From assembly GCF_030124145.1 (NCBI RefSeq), contig NZ_JASKMS010000047.1, positions 1 through 42,254 on the forward strand: a stretch of 42,254 nt of DNA. Direction: 5' to 3'. This stretch comes from Streptomyces sp. 378. Its GTDB lineage: Bacteria; Actinomycetota; Actinomycetes; Streptomycetales; Streptomycetaceae. Of the stretch, positions 15,212-23,613 are shown piece after piece. The notes under the pieces were generated by a model. The model was not told the DNA's origin. It was given only the letters and a program-made list of their open reading frames with translations, and searched no databases. How positions within the stretch are numbered: the stretch's first letter is position 1; every line of letters begins with the position of its first letter. The position numbers were made by a program, and so were the translations under genes.

Positions 15212-15265
15212 ATCGTTGATCTGTCGCGATGCTTCAACGATATATCGGTAATGCGCGTCGTGCAA
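15212..15265 (-). promoter_or_regulatory. padR promoter with dyad operators
   Basis: On the minus strand TTGCAC (15260-15265) and TATCGT (15237-15242) are 17 nt apart. ATCGTTGA (15212-15219) and TCAACGAT (15234-15241) form a perfect 8-bp inverted repeat with 14 nt between. CGATATATCG (15238-15247) is a second palindrome over the -10 region. This fits autorepression by the PadR protein. Confidence 0.6.
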
Positions 15266-15358
15266 GGACCTGCTCGCGGCACCCGGCCGGCGGAACCGGG
15301 CCGCCACTCCCGAATTGGCCTTGGTCTGCGGCCTCGGCACAGCCCTAACGTCGGGGCC

Positions 15359-16177
15359 ATGCGGATCCGAATCGTCGACGCCTTCACCGATCGCCCCTTC
15401 GCCGGCAACCCGGCCGGGGTCCTGCTCCTGACCGACGCGGACGCCTTCCCGGACGACACATGGCTGCAGAACGTCGCCCTGGAGGTCAACCACGCCGAGA
15501 CCGCCTTCGCCCACCCGCTGCTCGAGGGCGCCGGGGCCGACTGGGCGCTGCGCTGGTTCACGCCGGCCACCGAGGTCGCGATGTGCGGCCACGCGACCCT
15601 CGCCACCGCCCACGTCCTGCACACGACCGGCGCCCACGAGGGCCCGGTCCGGTTCGCCACGCGCAGCGGCGTCCTGGTCGCCACCCCCACCGCGGACGGC
15701 TCTGTCACCATGGACTTCCCGACAGCCCCGCTCACCCGCCTCGACCCGCCCCACGGCCTCGCCGAGGCGCTCGGAGCCGAGCCGCTCACCGTCCTCGACA
15801 CCGGCCCGAACGTCGGCGACCTGCTCGTGGAGATCGCCGACGAGAAGACGGTGCACGCCCTCCGCCCCGATCTGAAGGCCCTCGCCGCCCACTCCGAGCG
15901 CGGCGTCATCGCCACCGCCCGGGCCGAGGACCCCGCCCGGGGCTACGACTTCGTCTCGCGCTGCTTCTTCCCGAACGCCGGGATCGACGAGGACCCGGTG
16001 ACCGGCAGCGCCCACACCGCACTCGCCCCGTTCTGGTCCGAGCGCCTGGGCCGTCCGGGGCTCACCGGACTCCAGGCCTCACCCCGCTCCGGCCGCGTCC
16101 GCACGGAACTGCGGGGCGAGCGCACCCTGCTGACGGGCAGGGCGGTCACCGTCATCGAGGGCGACCTGATGGCCTGA
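15359..16177 (+). CDS. PhzF-family isomerase/epimerase
   Basis: The product is 272 aa of the PhzF (diaminopimelate-epimerase fold) family. Signs are MRIRIVDAFTDRPFAGNPAGV, Glu47 in NHAETAF (the position of the catalytic Glu45 of PhzF), the WFTPATEVAMCGHATLATAHVL motif and 'GIDEDPVTGSAHTALAPFW'. No other phenazine gene is nearby, so phenazine synthesis is unlikely. Family members of unknown substrate are common. TAACGT ends 7 nt before the ATG, suggesting a leaderless transcript. Confidence 0.9.
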   Translation: MRIRIVDAFTDRPFAGNPAGVLLLTDADAFPDDTWLQNVALEVNHAETAFAHPLLEGAGADWALRWFTPATEVAMCGHATLATAHVLHTTGAHEGPVRFATRSGVLVATPTADGSVTMDFPTAPLTRLDPPHGLAEALGAEPLTVLDTGPNVGDLLVEIADEKTVHALRPDLKALAAHSERGVIATARAEDPARGYDFVSRCFFPNAGIDEDPVTGSAHTALAPFWSERLGRPGLTGLQASPRSGRVRTELRGERTLLTGRAVTVIEGDLMA

Positions 16178-16184
16178 GACGAGA

Positions 16185-16217
16185 AAGGGGGCATACGACA
16201 CCGTCGTACACCCCCTT
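16185..16217. terminator. Bidirectional terminator
   Basis: AAGGGGG (16185-16191) pairs with CCCCCTT (16211-16217), with an inner stem TACGAC/GTCGTA around a 3-nt loop and a small CA/CA bulge. It sits between the ends of the convergent phzF-like gene and CPBP gene. Confidence 0.75.
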
Positions 16218-16227
16218 CCGCGCCGCT

Positions 16228-17040
16228 TCAGGCCGTCGGCAGCCAGCCCACCTTGCCCGCCAGCAGCGCGTACCCGACGAACGCCCCGATGTCGAGCAGC
16301 GAGTGGGCCACCACGAGCGGGCCGACGCGCCCCCAGCGGCGGTAGAGGTGGACGAAGACGACACCCATGACCATGTTGCCGATGAAGCCGCCGATGCCCT
16401 GGTAGAGGTGGTACGAGCCGCGCAGCACGGCGCTGCCGGCCAGCGCCGCCGTCGGAGTCCAGCCCAGCTGGCCCATGCGGCGCAGCAGATAGCCGACGAC
16501 GATCACTTCCTCCAGCACGGCGTTCTGGATCGCCGAAAGGATCAGCACCGGGTACTTCCACCACACCTCGGGCAGCGCCTCGGGCACCACGGTGAGGTTG
16601 AAGCCGAGACCGCGGGCCGCGAGATAGAAGGCGATGCCGGTGCTGCCGATGACGGCCGCGATCGCCGCCCCGCGGCCGAGGTCGGGCCAGGGCCGGGTGC
16701 GGTCGAAGCCGATGGTGCGCAGGCTCGCGCCCTCACGCAGCAGGAAGTGCGCGACGAGTGCGACGGGCACGAGGGCCGTGGTGATGCCGAAGAGCTGCCA
16801 GGCGAGGTCGAGCCAGGGCCGGCCGGGCGCGGCCGAGGCGTTCAGCGTGGCCGCCTGGTCCTTGAGCCCGCCCGGTTTGGTGACCGACCCGACGAAGCTG
16901 ATCAGCGCGGACACTCCGCTCGCGCCCAGCGAGAGCGCGAGGACGAGCAGTGTCTCGTGGCGGAGCATTCGCCGTGAGAGCCCCTGCTGCGGATCGGGAT
17001 CGCCCACCGGGCTCGTCTCCGCCTGCACACCCGCCTCCAC
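16228..17040 (-). CDS. CPBP-family intramembrane metalloprotease
   Basis: The product is 270 aa with about eight helices. CPBP/Rce1 motifs are complete: Glu177-Glu178 with Arg187 (EEVIVVGYLLRR), His211 (GSYHLYQG), and His246 with Asp250 (AHSLLDIGAF). These build the intramembrane active site. In bacteria such proteins act in bacteriocin immunity or membrane-protein processing; the substrate here is unknown. The start GTG 17040 is followed by an alternative GTG at 17028. The gap to the upstream gene is only 56 bp. Confidence 0.88.
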   Translation of the reverse strand: MEAGVQAETSPVGDPDPQQGLSRRMLRHETLLVLALSLGASGVSALISFVGSVTKPGGLKDQAATLNASAAPGRPWLDLAWQLFGITTALVPVALVAHFLLREGASLRTIGFDRTRPWPDLGRGAAIAAVIGSTGIAFYLAARGLGFNLTVVPEALPEVWWKYPVLILSAIQNAVLEEVIVVGYLLRRMGQLGWTPTAALAGSAVLRGSYHLYQGIGGFIGNMVMGVVFVHLYRRWGRVGPLVVAHSLLDIGAFVGYALLAGKVGWLPTA

Positions 17041-17096
17041 TTCACCGACCTGTCGGATCAGTATGGCGGCAACGGAATGTCACCCCGGCAGCGGTG

Positions 17097-18614
17097 TCAT
17101 CCCAGCGACACCGGCTCCCGCAGCCCCACCGGCCAGCTGTGCACCGGCTCTCCCTTGTGCATCAGCTCGCGGTAGCGCCGGGTCGCGGCGGCCAGGGCGT
17201 CCTCCCGGGAGAGGCCGGCGTCCAGTGCCTTGTGGAAGGTGGCGGCCTGCCAGCTCGCCCCGTTCACCCGGCGGCGGCACCGTTCCTCGATCACGCCCAG
17301 GTACAGATCGCGGTCGGCCGGCTCGACACCCCAGGCGTCCAGCCCCGCCTCGGCGAGCGGCAGCAGCTCGTCCCGGACCAGGCTCACGGCGTCGACCTCG
17401 GCGGTGCCGCCGTACCGGCCGCGCCGGGGCCAGGTGAAGCGGGCGTCGATGCCGTCCTTGCACGCGGCGTCGAAGTTGGCGGCGGCCGCCTCGAAGGGCA
17501 GCCGGGACCACACCGGCCGGGACTCCTCCGCGAGCGCCCGCACGACACCGTAGAAGAAGGCCGCGTTGGCGATGACGTCGACGACGGTGGGACCGGCCGG
17601 CAGGACGCGGTTCTCCACGCGCAGGTGCGGGACGCCGTCGGCGATGCCGTAGACCGGGCGGTTCCAGCGGTAGATCGTGCCGTTGTGCAGGACGAGTTCG
17701 GCGAGCGAGGGTGTGCCGCCCCGGTCGAGGACCTTCAGCGGGTCCTCGTCGTCGCAGATCGGCAGCAGGGCCGGGTAGTAGCGCAGGTTCTCCTCGAAGA
17801 GGTCGTACGCCGACGTGACCCAGCGCTCCCCGAACCAGGTGCGCGGCCGGACTCCCTGGGCCTGGAGCTCGGGCGGGCGGGTGTCGGTGGACTGCTGGAA
17901 CAGCGGGGGCCGCGACTCGCGCCACAGCTCGCGGCCGAAGAGGAAGGGCGAGTTGGCGCCGACGGCGATCTGCGCGGCGGCGACCGCCTGGGCCGCGTTC
18001 CACACGTCGGCGAAGCGGGCCGGGGTGACCTGGAGGTGCAGCTGCACGGAGGTGCAGGCGGCCTCGGGCGCGATGGACTTCGAGGTGCAGCTCAGGTGCT
18101 CCACCCCGTCGATGTCGAGGGTGAACTCCTCGCCGCGGGCGGCCACGATCTGATCGTTGAGGAGGGTGTAGCGGTCGACGTCGGAGAGGTTCGACGACAC
18201 CAGGTCGTCACGGTCGAGAGTCGGCAGAATACCGATCATCACAATACCGGCGTCGACCTCGCCCGCTTTTCGGTCGGCATATGCCAGCGACGTACGGAGT
18301 TCCTCCGCGAGCCGGTCGAATACCCGGCCCCCCAGACGGTGTGGGGGGATGTTCACTTCCAGGTTGAACATGGCGAGTTCTGTTTGGAAATCACGACTCG
18401 CGATGCGTTCGAGGACTTGCCCGTTCAACATTTTCGGCATGCCGTCGGCGCCTGCGAGATTCAATTCGATCTCCAGCCCCATCAGGTTCTGGGGGCGATC
18501 GAACCGCTTCTCCGCCAGGAGTCGCTCCAAGCCCGTCAGACACTGACGCAGCTTGTCGCGGTAGCGCTGGCGATCGGACAGGTCGAACCGGCCTGCCACG
18601 ACCTTCTCCCCCAT
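17097..18614 (-). CDS. GCS2-family glutamate-cysteine ligase-like protein
   Basis: The product is 505 aa from ATG 18614 with AGGGA 8 nt upstream. The GCS2/carboxylate-amine ligase signature GLEIELNL has Glu48 and Glu50 as metal ligands. Further blocks are 'EVNIPPHRLGG', 'LSCTSKSIAPEAACTSVQLHLQV' and 'NGTIYRWNRPVYG'. It should form a gamma-glutamyl or similar amide bond using ATP. It is longer than typical EgtA and no ergothioneine genes are nearby, so the product is undefined. A sequence matching the Streptomyces Crp consensus lies about 130 nt upstream. Confidence 0.82.
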   Translation of the reverse strand: MGEKVVAGRFDLSDRQRYRDKLRQCLTGLERLLAEKRFDRPQNLMGLEIELNLAGADGMPKMLNGQVLERIASRDFQTELAMFNLEVNIPPHRLGGRVFDRLAEELRTSLAYADRKAGEVDAGIVMIGILPTLDRDDLVSSNLSDVDRYTLLNDQIVAARGEEFTLDIDGVEHLSCTSKSIAPEAACTSVQLHLQVTPARFADVWNAAQAVAAAQIAVGANSPFLFGRELWRESRPPLFQQSTDTRPPELQAQGVRPRTWFGERWVTSAYDLFEENLRYYPALLPICDDEDPLKVLDRGGTPSLAELVLHNGTIYRWNRPVYGIADGVPHLRVENRVLPAGPTVVDVIANAAFFYGVVRALAEESRPVWSRLPFEAAAANFDAACKDGIDARFTWPRRGRYGGTAEVDAVSLVRDELLPLAEAGLDAWGVEPADRDLYLGVIEERCRRRVNGASWQAATFHKALDAGLSREDALAAATRRYRELMHKGEPVHSWPVGLREPVSLG

Positions 18615-18740
18615 CGAAGCGTCCCTTCTCGGTGATGCGGGCCGGGATCCGGCTGCCCGGGTCCCGGTCAGGTGGAGGATGCCCAGCGAAAGCGATCGAT
18701 AACGTCCCACGCGGGTCCGCCGGCCGCTACGCTGGCCATG

Positions 18741-18756
18741 TGTGACCAGTGGCACA
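18741..18756. promoter_or_regulatory. Candidate Crp-binding site
   Basis: TGTGACCAGTGGCACA fits the Streptomyces Crp form GTG-N6-GNCAC exactly and the E. coli form TGTGA-N6-TCACA with one mismatch. It lies about 127 nt upstream of the GCS2-type ligase start. Consensus recalled from the literature. Confidence 0.4.
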
Positions 18757-18918
18757 TTCACTCGGCATGACGCACCGGACGGGTTTCGGGTCCCGAGAAC
18801 TCGTGAAAAACGCCGACAAGAATACGCCGACCGGCTCGCGGACATTCACCGAGGTCATCGCCGTACACCCCCGCTCGGAATCGGGATGATTCTCGCGTAT
18901 CGCCGACCGAATGTACCC

Positions 18919-18976
18919 TTGTTCTACTCACCGGAAACGGCTAGACGAAACACAGTCTGAACCCGTGTCGTATAAA
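18919..18976 (+). promoter_or_regulatory. Promoter candidates for the 19159 gene
   Basis: TTGTTC (18919-18924) and TAGACG (18942-18947) are 17 nt apart, a good sigma-HrdB-type pair. TATAAA at 18971-18976 is a second -10-like box. The transcript would have a leader of about 200 nt. Confidence 0.5.
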
Positions 18977-19158
18977 CTCCGCGACAAGGCAGAAGGTTGG
19001 CGCCCACGGTCGACGGGTCCTGCCGCCGAGGCGACGCGGATCCCACCCCCCTCCTCCCGTTCACGACCCGGCCCCTGCCCTTCTGACCCTCGTGAGCTGA
19101 CAGCGCCGTCCGCCCCCGCCCTCGCGCCACCGTGCCTTTGAATGAGAGGCGACCCACC

Positions 19159-19743
19159 ATGCCGCTGCATGTCCCTCCGGCTCCCGCGCCCGCACTCCGT
19201 TCCGTCCTGACTGCACTCTCCTCTCCCACCGCGGTCCGCGAGGCGCGAACTCCCTCGATGCTCGGCACGCGGGGACCCGCCACACCCGAGCTCCCGCTGC
19301 CCGTGCACGTCCTCGACCACGTCACGGCCGAGGGCGTCTCGGCGACCCGACTGGCCGGGTGGCGCTTCCTGATCCGCTGCGGCGACCACGCCGTGGCCGC
19401 GGCGGAGACCATGCTGACTGCCGACGGCTGGGCCTTCTCGCACTTCTTCGAGGGTCCGTACATCACCTCCACCGAGCGCGCCCTGAGGCAGGCGGAGACG
19501 ATGCCGCAGCCGTACCAGCCCCGGCTGCTGTCGGTGCCCGGCCTGTACATGCTGACGCTCTGGCTGCACGAGGACTGCGCCGCGGACGGCGCCGAGGGAC
19601 ACCCCGCCGCCACCGATCTGCTCGTGCCGCTGGCGCCCGCGCCTCCCGGCATCGCGGCCCACCGTCCGCACCGCGTCGCCGAACTGCTTCCGGTGCTGAC
19701 CCACCGGGCGGCTCCCACCGGACTGCTCGGCTCACCCGCCTGA
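19159..19743 (+). CDS. Conserved hypothetical protein
   Basis: The product is 194 aa, with GAGAGG 9 nt before the ATG. The first 50 residues are Pro/Ala/Thr-rich. The rest has a folded pattern with 'LAGWRFLIRCGDHAVAAAETMLT', a 'HFFEGPYITSTERAL' stretch and 'LLSVPGLYMLTLWLH', ending in a Pro/His-rich tail. There is no signal peptide or membrane segment. I recognise it only as a streptomycete protein of unknown function. An in-frame GTG at 19132 is a less likely start. A terminator follows 20 nt after the stop, so it is monocistronic. Confidence 0.7.
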   Translation: MPLHVPPAPAPALRSVLTALSSPTAVREARTPSMLGTRGPATPELPLPVHVLDHVTAEGVSATRLAGWRFLIRCGDHAVAAAETMLTADGWAFSHFFEGPYITSTERALRQAETMPQPYQPRLLSVPGLYMLTLWLHEDCAADGAEGHPAATDLLVPLAPAPPGIAAHRPHRVAELLPVLTHRAAPTGLLGSPA

Positions 19744-19763
19744 AGAGCCGCGAACTCCCCGTA

Positions 19764-19790
19764 CCCCGTCGCCGCACTCCGGCGGCGGGG
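19764..19790 (+). terminator. Intrinsic terminator
   Basis: CCCCGTCGCCG and CGGCGGCGGGG form an 11-bp stem with one G-U pair and a CACTC loop, followed by TCGTTCTTGT. It closes the gene ending at 19743. Confidence 0.8.
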
Positions 19791-20162
19791 TCGTTCTTGT
19801 GCCACCCGACCGCTCACACGAACGTCTTTTCGCTCATGCGATCGCTCTGAGGAGCGCCTCATGGCTCGTACGAGCCGGAATTGCCGTCGGCCCGGGCGGA
19901 CTAGCCCTATCCGGCCACTGCGAACCACCCGAAGGGACGGCCCAGTTGGGATGAACCGTCCACGCGGGTGACGCGTCATGAACCTGTGAGAAGCCGTGAC
20001 GCGAAATCCCTGCGGATCGACGCCCGTGGGGCAACACTGGGTTCCGACGACTTATCACAACGGGGGGCGGCCATGAACGACACTTCTAGCCGCGGAACAG
20101 ACACGACCGACTCGACCGACGCAGTCTCATCGTCCATCTCTACCCAGCGAAAGAACCCACCC
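19791..20162. other. Intergenic region before DUF5999 gene
   Basis: No complete gene seen. GGCTCGTACGAGCC (19863-19876) is a perfect 14-bp palindrome and a possible operator. GGGGGG just before ATG 20073 would allow a 30-residue N-terminal extension of the DUF5999 protein, rich in Ser, Thr and Asp and less GC-biased than the main frame. Confidence 0.5.
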
Positions 20163-20366
20163 ATGTGCCAGCACCAGACCCAGTGCCCCTCAGCCGACTC
20201 CGCCGACCGGGAATCCGCCCGCCTCGTGGCGCACCACCCGGAACAGGGATGGAGCCTGCTGTGCAACGGCGTGGTGCTCTTCGAGGACACCGGCGAGCTC
20301 CTGCCGGACGGCCGGGCCATCGCGCCGCACCGTCCGCTGGCGGGCCAGGTGATGACGGCCGCCTGA
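20163..20366 (+). CDS. DUF5999 family protein
   Basis: The product is 67 aa. It starts with MCQHQTQCPSADSADRESAR and continues with 'HPEQGWSLLCNGVVLFEDTGELLPDG', the invariant pattern of this Streptomyces family. Cys2, His4 and Cys8 could bind a metal, but no function is known. The start is placed at the conserved MCQHQ; an upstream in-frame ATG at 20073 with a stronger Shine-Dalgarno would lengthen it by 30 residues. It is followed by a hairpin terminator. Confidence 0.8.
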   Translation: MCQHQTQCPSADSADRESARLVAHHPEQGWSLLCNGVVLFEDTGELLPDGRAIAPHRPLAGQVMTAA

Positions 20367-20374
20367 GGCCGTTC

Positions 20375-20393
20375 GGCGGGGAGACGCCCCGCC
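20375..20393 (+). terminator. Hairpin terminator
   Basis: GGCGGGG and CCCCGCC form a perfect 7-bp stem with an AGACG loop, 8 nt after the DUF5999 stop; no T-run. Confidence 0.55.
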
Positions 20394-20575
20394 GGCAGAG
20401 ATGAGGGGCCGGCCGCGGGACACCCCGCGCACCAGCCCCGAGGCATATGCGGGGGTCGTCACTTTCCGTCACCCGCGGCCACGTGCCGTTCCCGGCTCGT
20501 GCGCCTTCCCACAGGGGCCCCACTTCCGGAAGACTCCTGGAAGTTTCGCGGTCACCCGTCGACGGAGGTGGGCAA

Positions 20576-21601
20576 GTGGGAGCACGTGAGGCCGGCGCCG
20601 GGGGCAAGGTCACGATCACGGAGATCGCCCGGCAGGCCGGCGTGTCCGTACCGACCGTGTCCCGGGTCGTCAACGGCCGGTCCGACGTGTCGCCGCAGAC
20701 CCGGGCCCGCGTCGAGGACCTGTTGCGCCGGCACGGCTACCGCAAGCGCCCCACGGCTCCCGGCACCCGTGCCGCCCTGCTCGACCTGGTCTTCGACGAC
20801 CTCGACAGCCCCTGGGCCGTGGAGATCATCCGGGGGGTCGAGGAGGTCGCGCACGCGGCCGGGGTCGGCACGGTGGTGTCGGCCATCCACGGGCGGTCGG
20901 GTGACGCCCGCGAGTGGATGCGCAATCTGCGGGCCCGCGCCTCCGACGGCGTCATCCTCGTCACCTCGGCCCTGGACCCGACGCTGCACGAAGAGCTGCG
21001 GATCCTGGGCGTGCCCCTGGTGGTCGTCGATCCGGCGGGGTCGCCCTCCCTGGACGCCCCCACGATCGGCGCCGCGAACTGGTCGGGCGGTCTGGCGGCC
21101 ACCGAGCATCTGCTGTCCCTCGGACACCGCAGGATCGGCCTGATCGCCGGACCGCCCCGCCTGCTGTGCTCGCGGGCCCGGCTGGACGGCTACCGCGCCG
21201 CCCTGGAGGGCGCCGGCATCTCGCCGGACGCGTCCCTCGTGGTCACCGGCGACTTCCGCCCCGAGTCCGGTTTCACCGCCTGCACCACGCTGCTCGGCCT
21301 GCCCGAGCCGCCGACCGCCCTGTTCGCGGCCAGCGACCAGATGGCACTCGGCGCGATCGAGGCATTGCGCCGGCACGGGCTGCGGGTGCCACAGGACATG
21401 AGCGTGGTCGGCTTCGACGACCTCCCGGAAGTCCGCTGGTCGGCCCCGCCCCTGACGACGATCCGCCAGCCCCTGGCCGACATGGGCGAACTGGCCGTGC
21501 GCACGGTGCTCCGGCTGACCCGCGACGAGCAGCCGGACTCACCGCGCGTGGAGCTCGGCACCGACCTGGTGGTACGGGCGAGCACCGCACCACCGGCCTG
21601 A
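20576..21601 (+). CDS. LacI-family repressor of the xylan locus
   Basis: The product is 341 aa from GTG 20576 with GGAGG 7 nt upstream. The N-terminal LacI helix-turn-helix (ITEIARQAGVSVPTVSRVV) and hinge are followed by a periplasmic-binding-protein-like effector domain ('GVPLVVVDPAG', 'LFAASDQMALGAIEALRRHG', 'SVVGFDDLPEVRW'). It is convergent with the GH10 xylanase gene, with 61 bp between. It most likely represses the transporter/xylanase operon by binding CGAAAnTTTCG boxes and is released by a xylo-oligosaccharide. A degenerate half-box (GGAAGTTTCG, 20539-20548) just upstream of its own start suggests mild self-control. Confidence 0.88.
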   Translation: MGAREAGAGGKVTITEIARQAGVSVPTVSRVVNGRSDVSPQTRARVEDLLRRHGYRKRPTAPGTRAALLDLVFDDLDSPWAVEIIRGVEEVAHAAGVGTVVSAIHGRSGDAREWMRNLRARASDGVILVTSALDPTLHEELRILGVPLVVVDPAGSPSLDAPTIGAANWSGGLAATEHLLSLGHRRIGLIAGPPRLLCSRARLDGYRAALEGAGISPDASLVVTGDFRPESGFTACTTLLGLPEPPTALFAASDQMALGAIEALRRHGLRVPQDMSVVGFDDLPEVRWSAPPLTTIRQPLADMGELAVRTVLRLTRDEQPDSPRVELGTDLVVRASTAPPA

Positions 21602-21662
21602 GCCCCCGTACGGGGAAGGGCGCCCCGCCACCCCCGGTCCGGCAGGGCGCCGCCCACCCCCG

Positions 21663-22712
21663 CTACCGCCCCCCGAGCGCCGAACGCAGCGCGAAGTACG
21701 CGGGCTTGCGCCGCAGTTCCTCGTCCCACGGCAGAGCCGCGCCCTCGCCCGGGAAGACCGCCGGGATCCACGAGTACTTGTCGGTGTAGTCCCACAGCGT
21801 GATGCCGACACACCGGCGGACCGCCAGGCACGCCTCGGTCAGGTCGGCGTACCACTGGGCCTGCCGGGCCAGCTTCTCCTCCGTCGCGGGCAGTTGCATC
21901 CGTATGTCGACCTCGGTGAGGGCGGTGTCGAGCCCGAGCCGGGAGAAGCGGCGGAGGTTGTCCTCCACGGTGTCCGGATAGCCGTACTGCAGGGCCAGGT
22001 GGGCCTGGAAGCCGATGCCGTGCAGCGGGACGCCCGCGGCCTTCAGTTCCTTGGCCAGCCGGTGGTAGGCGTCGCTCTTCGGGCCGATCCCCTCGATGTT
22101 GTAGTCGTTGAGGTACAGCTTGACGCGTGGATCGGCCTGGTGCGCCCAGCGCAGCGCGTCGGCGATGTAGCCGGGCCCGAGCGTCTTGTAGAAGACCGAC
22201 TCCCGGTACGTGCCGTCCTCGTTGAACGCCTCGTTGACGACGTCCCAGGCGAATACCTTGCCCCGGTAGTGCCGTACCTCGGTCTGGATGTGCTTCTTCA
22301 GCACGGCTCTCAGCTCCGGGGCCGTCCACTGCCTGCTCGTGATCCACTCGGGCAGCTGGCTGTGCCAGACCAGGGTGTGGCCGCGCACCTTCTGCCGGTT
22401 GGCCCGGGCGAGATGCACGATCTCGTCGCCCTGGGAGAAGTCGAACACGCCCTGCTGGGGCTCGGTGGCGTACCACTTCATGCCGTTGCCGGGCGTGATC
22501 TGGTCGAACTCGCTGCCGAGCAGGGCCTTGTAGGGCCCGTCCACGAGCTCGGGATTGTCGGTGGCGCTGCCGAAGTAGCGGCCGTGCCGCTGGGCGAGGT
22601 CGGCGAGGGTGGGCTGCTGGTGACCCGCCTGGGCGGGCGTGCCGGCGCCGATGCCCGCGGCGACCAGGAGCGCCGTGACGGCGCCGACGAGTCTCAGACG
22701 GTTCTTGCGCAT
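21663..22712 (-). CDS. Secreted GH10 endo-1,4-beta-xylanase
   Basis: The product is 349 aa. It has a Sec signal peptide (about 1-33, ending TPAQAG) and a single GH10 barrel. The acid/base is Glu161 (WDVVNEAFN) and the nucleophile Glu267 (TEVDIRM), the pair used by retaining xylanases. Other GH10 blocks are 'ITPGNGMKWYATEP' and 'VRGHTLVWHSQLPEW'. There is no carbohydrate-binding module. It hydrolyses the xylan backbone outside the cell to oligosaccharides that the adjacent ABC transporter can import. GAGGAG lies 7 nt before ATG 22712. It is the last gene of the transporter operon, 58 nt after the permease stop, with no separate CGAAA box. Confidence 0.93.
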   Translation of the reverse strand: MRKNRLRLVGAVTALLVAAGIGAGTPAQAGHQQPTLADLAQRHGRYFGSATDNPELVDGPYKALLGSEFDQITPGNGMKWYATEPQQGVFDFSQGDEIVHLARANRQKVRGHTLVWHSQLPEWITSRQWTAPELRAVLKKHIQTEVRHYRGKVFAWDVVNEAFNEDGTYRESVFYKTLGPGYIADALRWAHQADPRVKLYLNDYNIEGIGPKSDAYHRLAKELKAAGVPLHGIGFQAHLALQYGYPDTVEDNLRRFSRLGLDTALTEVDIRMQLPATEEKLARQAQWYADLTEACLAVRRCVGITLWDYTDKYSWIPAVFPGEGAALPWDEELRRKPAYFALRSALGGR

Positions 22713-22770
22713 GGTGCGACTCCTCACGACGGGGATGGGCGAGAACAGAGCCGTACGTCCGCGGCGCGCG

Positions 22771-23613
22771 TCAGCCCTTGGTGGCGCCGGCGGTGAGACC
22801 TCCGACGAGTTGACGCTCGGCGACGGAGTAGAACGCGAGGGCGGGGACCATGGCCAGCACCAGATAGGCGAAGACCTTGGCGTACTCCGCGGAGTACTGC
22901 CCCTGGAACTGCTGGACGCCGATCGGCAGCGTCCACCACTGCGCGTCGGTGAACACCAGCAGCGGCAGGAAGAAGTTGTTCCAGCTGGTGACGACGGCCA
23001 GCACGGAGACGGTGCCGAGCGCGGGCCGCGCCATGGGCAGCAGCACCCGCCAGAAGAAGCCGAACGAGCTGCACCCGTCGAGTGTGGCCGCCTCCTCCAG
23101 CTCGCCGGGGATCTGCCGGAAGAAGCCCCGCAGGATGATGATCGTCATGGGCAGCCCGAAGGCGGCCTGCGGGAGGATCACGCCGAGCGGGTTGTCCAGC
23201 AGGTTCAGGGAGCGCAGCAGCAGGAACAGCGGCAGGGCCGCCACCGCGAACGGGAACATCAGCCCCATGGTGAACAACGTGAACAGCGCCTCGCGGCCAC
23301 GGAAGGCGAACCGCGCGAAGGAGAAGGCCGACAGGGCGGAGACCGCGACGATCAGGACGGTCGTGCCCACCGCGATCAGCGTGCTGTTGCCGATCAGCCG
23401 CCAGAAGTCCCCCGAGCCGAGGATCTGGGTGTAGTTGGAGGTCACCCACGACTCGGGCAGACCGACCGGGTTGCGGGAGAGCTCGTCGGTGGACTTGAAG
23501 CCGGAGAGCACGGCGTAGAGCAGGGGGACGGCCATGACCGCTCCGACGACGGTCAGTACGAGGTGCAGGCCCCAGGTCCTGCCGCCCCCACGCGTCTTCT
23601 GACTGGTGTTCAC
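22771..23613 (-). CDS. Sugar ABC transporter permease (MalG-type)
   Basis: The product is 280 aa with six helices and the EAA loop 'ELEEAATLDGCSSFGFFWRVLLPMARP', which contacts the ATPase. Its GTG start overlaps the upstream permease stop by 4 nt (GTGA). It forms the membrane channel with the MalF-type permease. No ATPase gene is here; Streptomyces sugar importers usually share the ATPase MsiK encoded elsewhere. Substrate by context: xylo-oligosaccharides. Confidence 0.92.
   Translation of the reverse strand: MNTSQKTRGGGRTWGLHLVLTVVGAVMAVPLLYAVLSGFKSTDELSRNPVGLPESWVTSNYTQILGSGDFWRLIGNSTLIAVGTTVLIVAVSALSAFSFARFAFRGREALFTLFTMGLMFPFAVAALPLFLLLRSLNLLDNPLGVILPQAAFGLPMTIIILRGFFRQIPGELEEAATLDGCSSFGFFWRVLLPMARPALGTVSVLAVVTSWNNFFLPLLVFTDAQWWTLPIGVQQFQGQYSAEYAKVFAYLVLAMVPALAFYSVAERQLVGGLTAGATKG

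Larger units (their letters stand above)
18615..19158. other. Divergent intergenic region, 544 bp
   Basis: No convincing gene. It carries the regulatory region of the GCS2-type ligase gene (minus strand), a candidate Crp site (18741-18756) and two candidate promoters for the plus-strand gene at 19159. A small open frame at 18742-18960 lacks codon bias and overlaps these sites. Confidence 0.55.

Noticed and set aside
15251..15358. Upstream extension of the phzF-like gene
   Set aside because: The family N terminus MRIRIVDAFTDRPF starts at 15359; the extension would run through the padR promoter.
18742..18960. 72-aa open frame in the divergent gap
   Set aside because: Weak codon bias, no recognised homology, overlaps the Crp-like site and promoter boxes.
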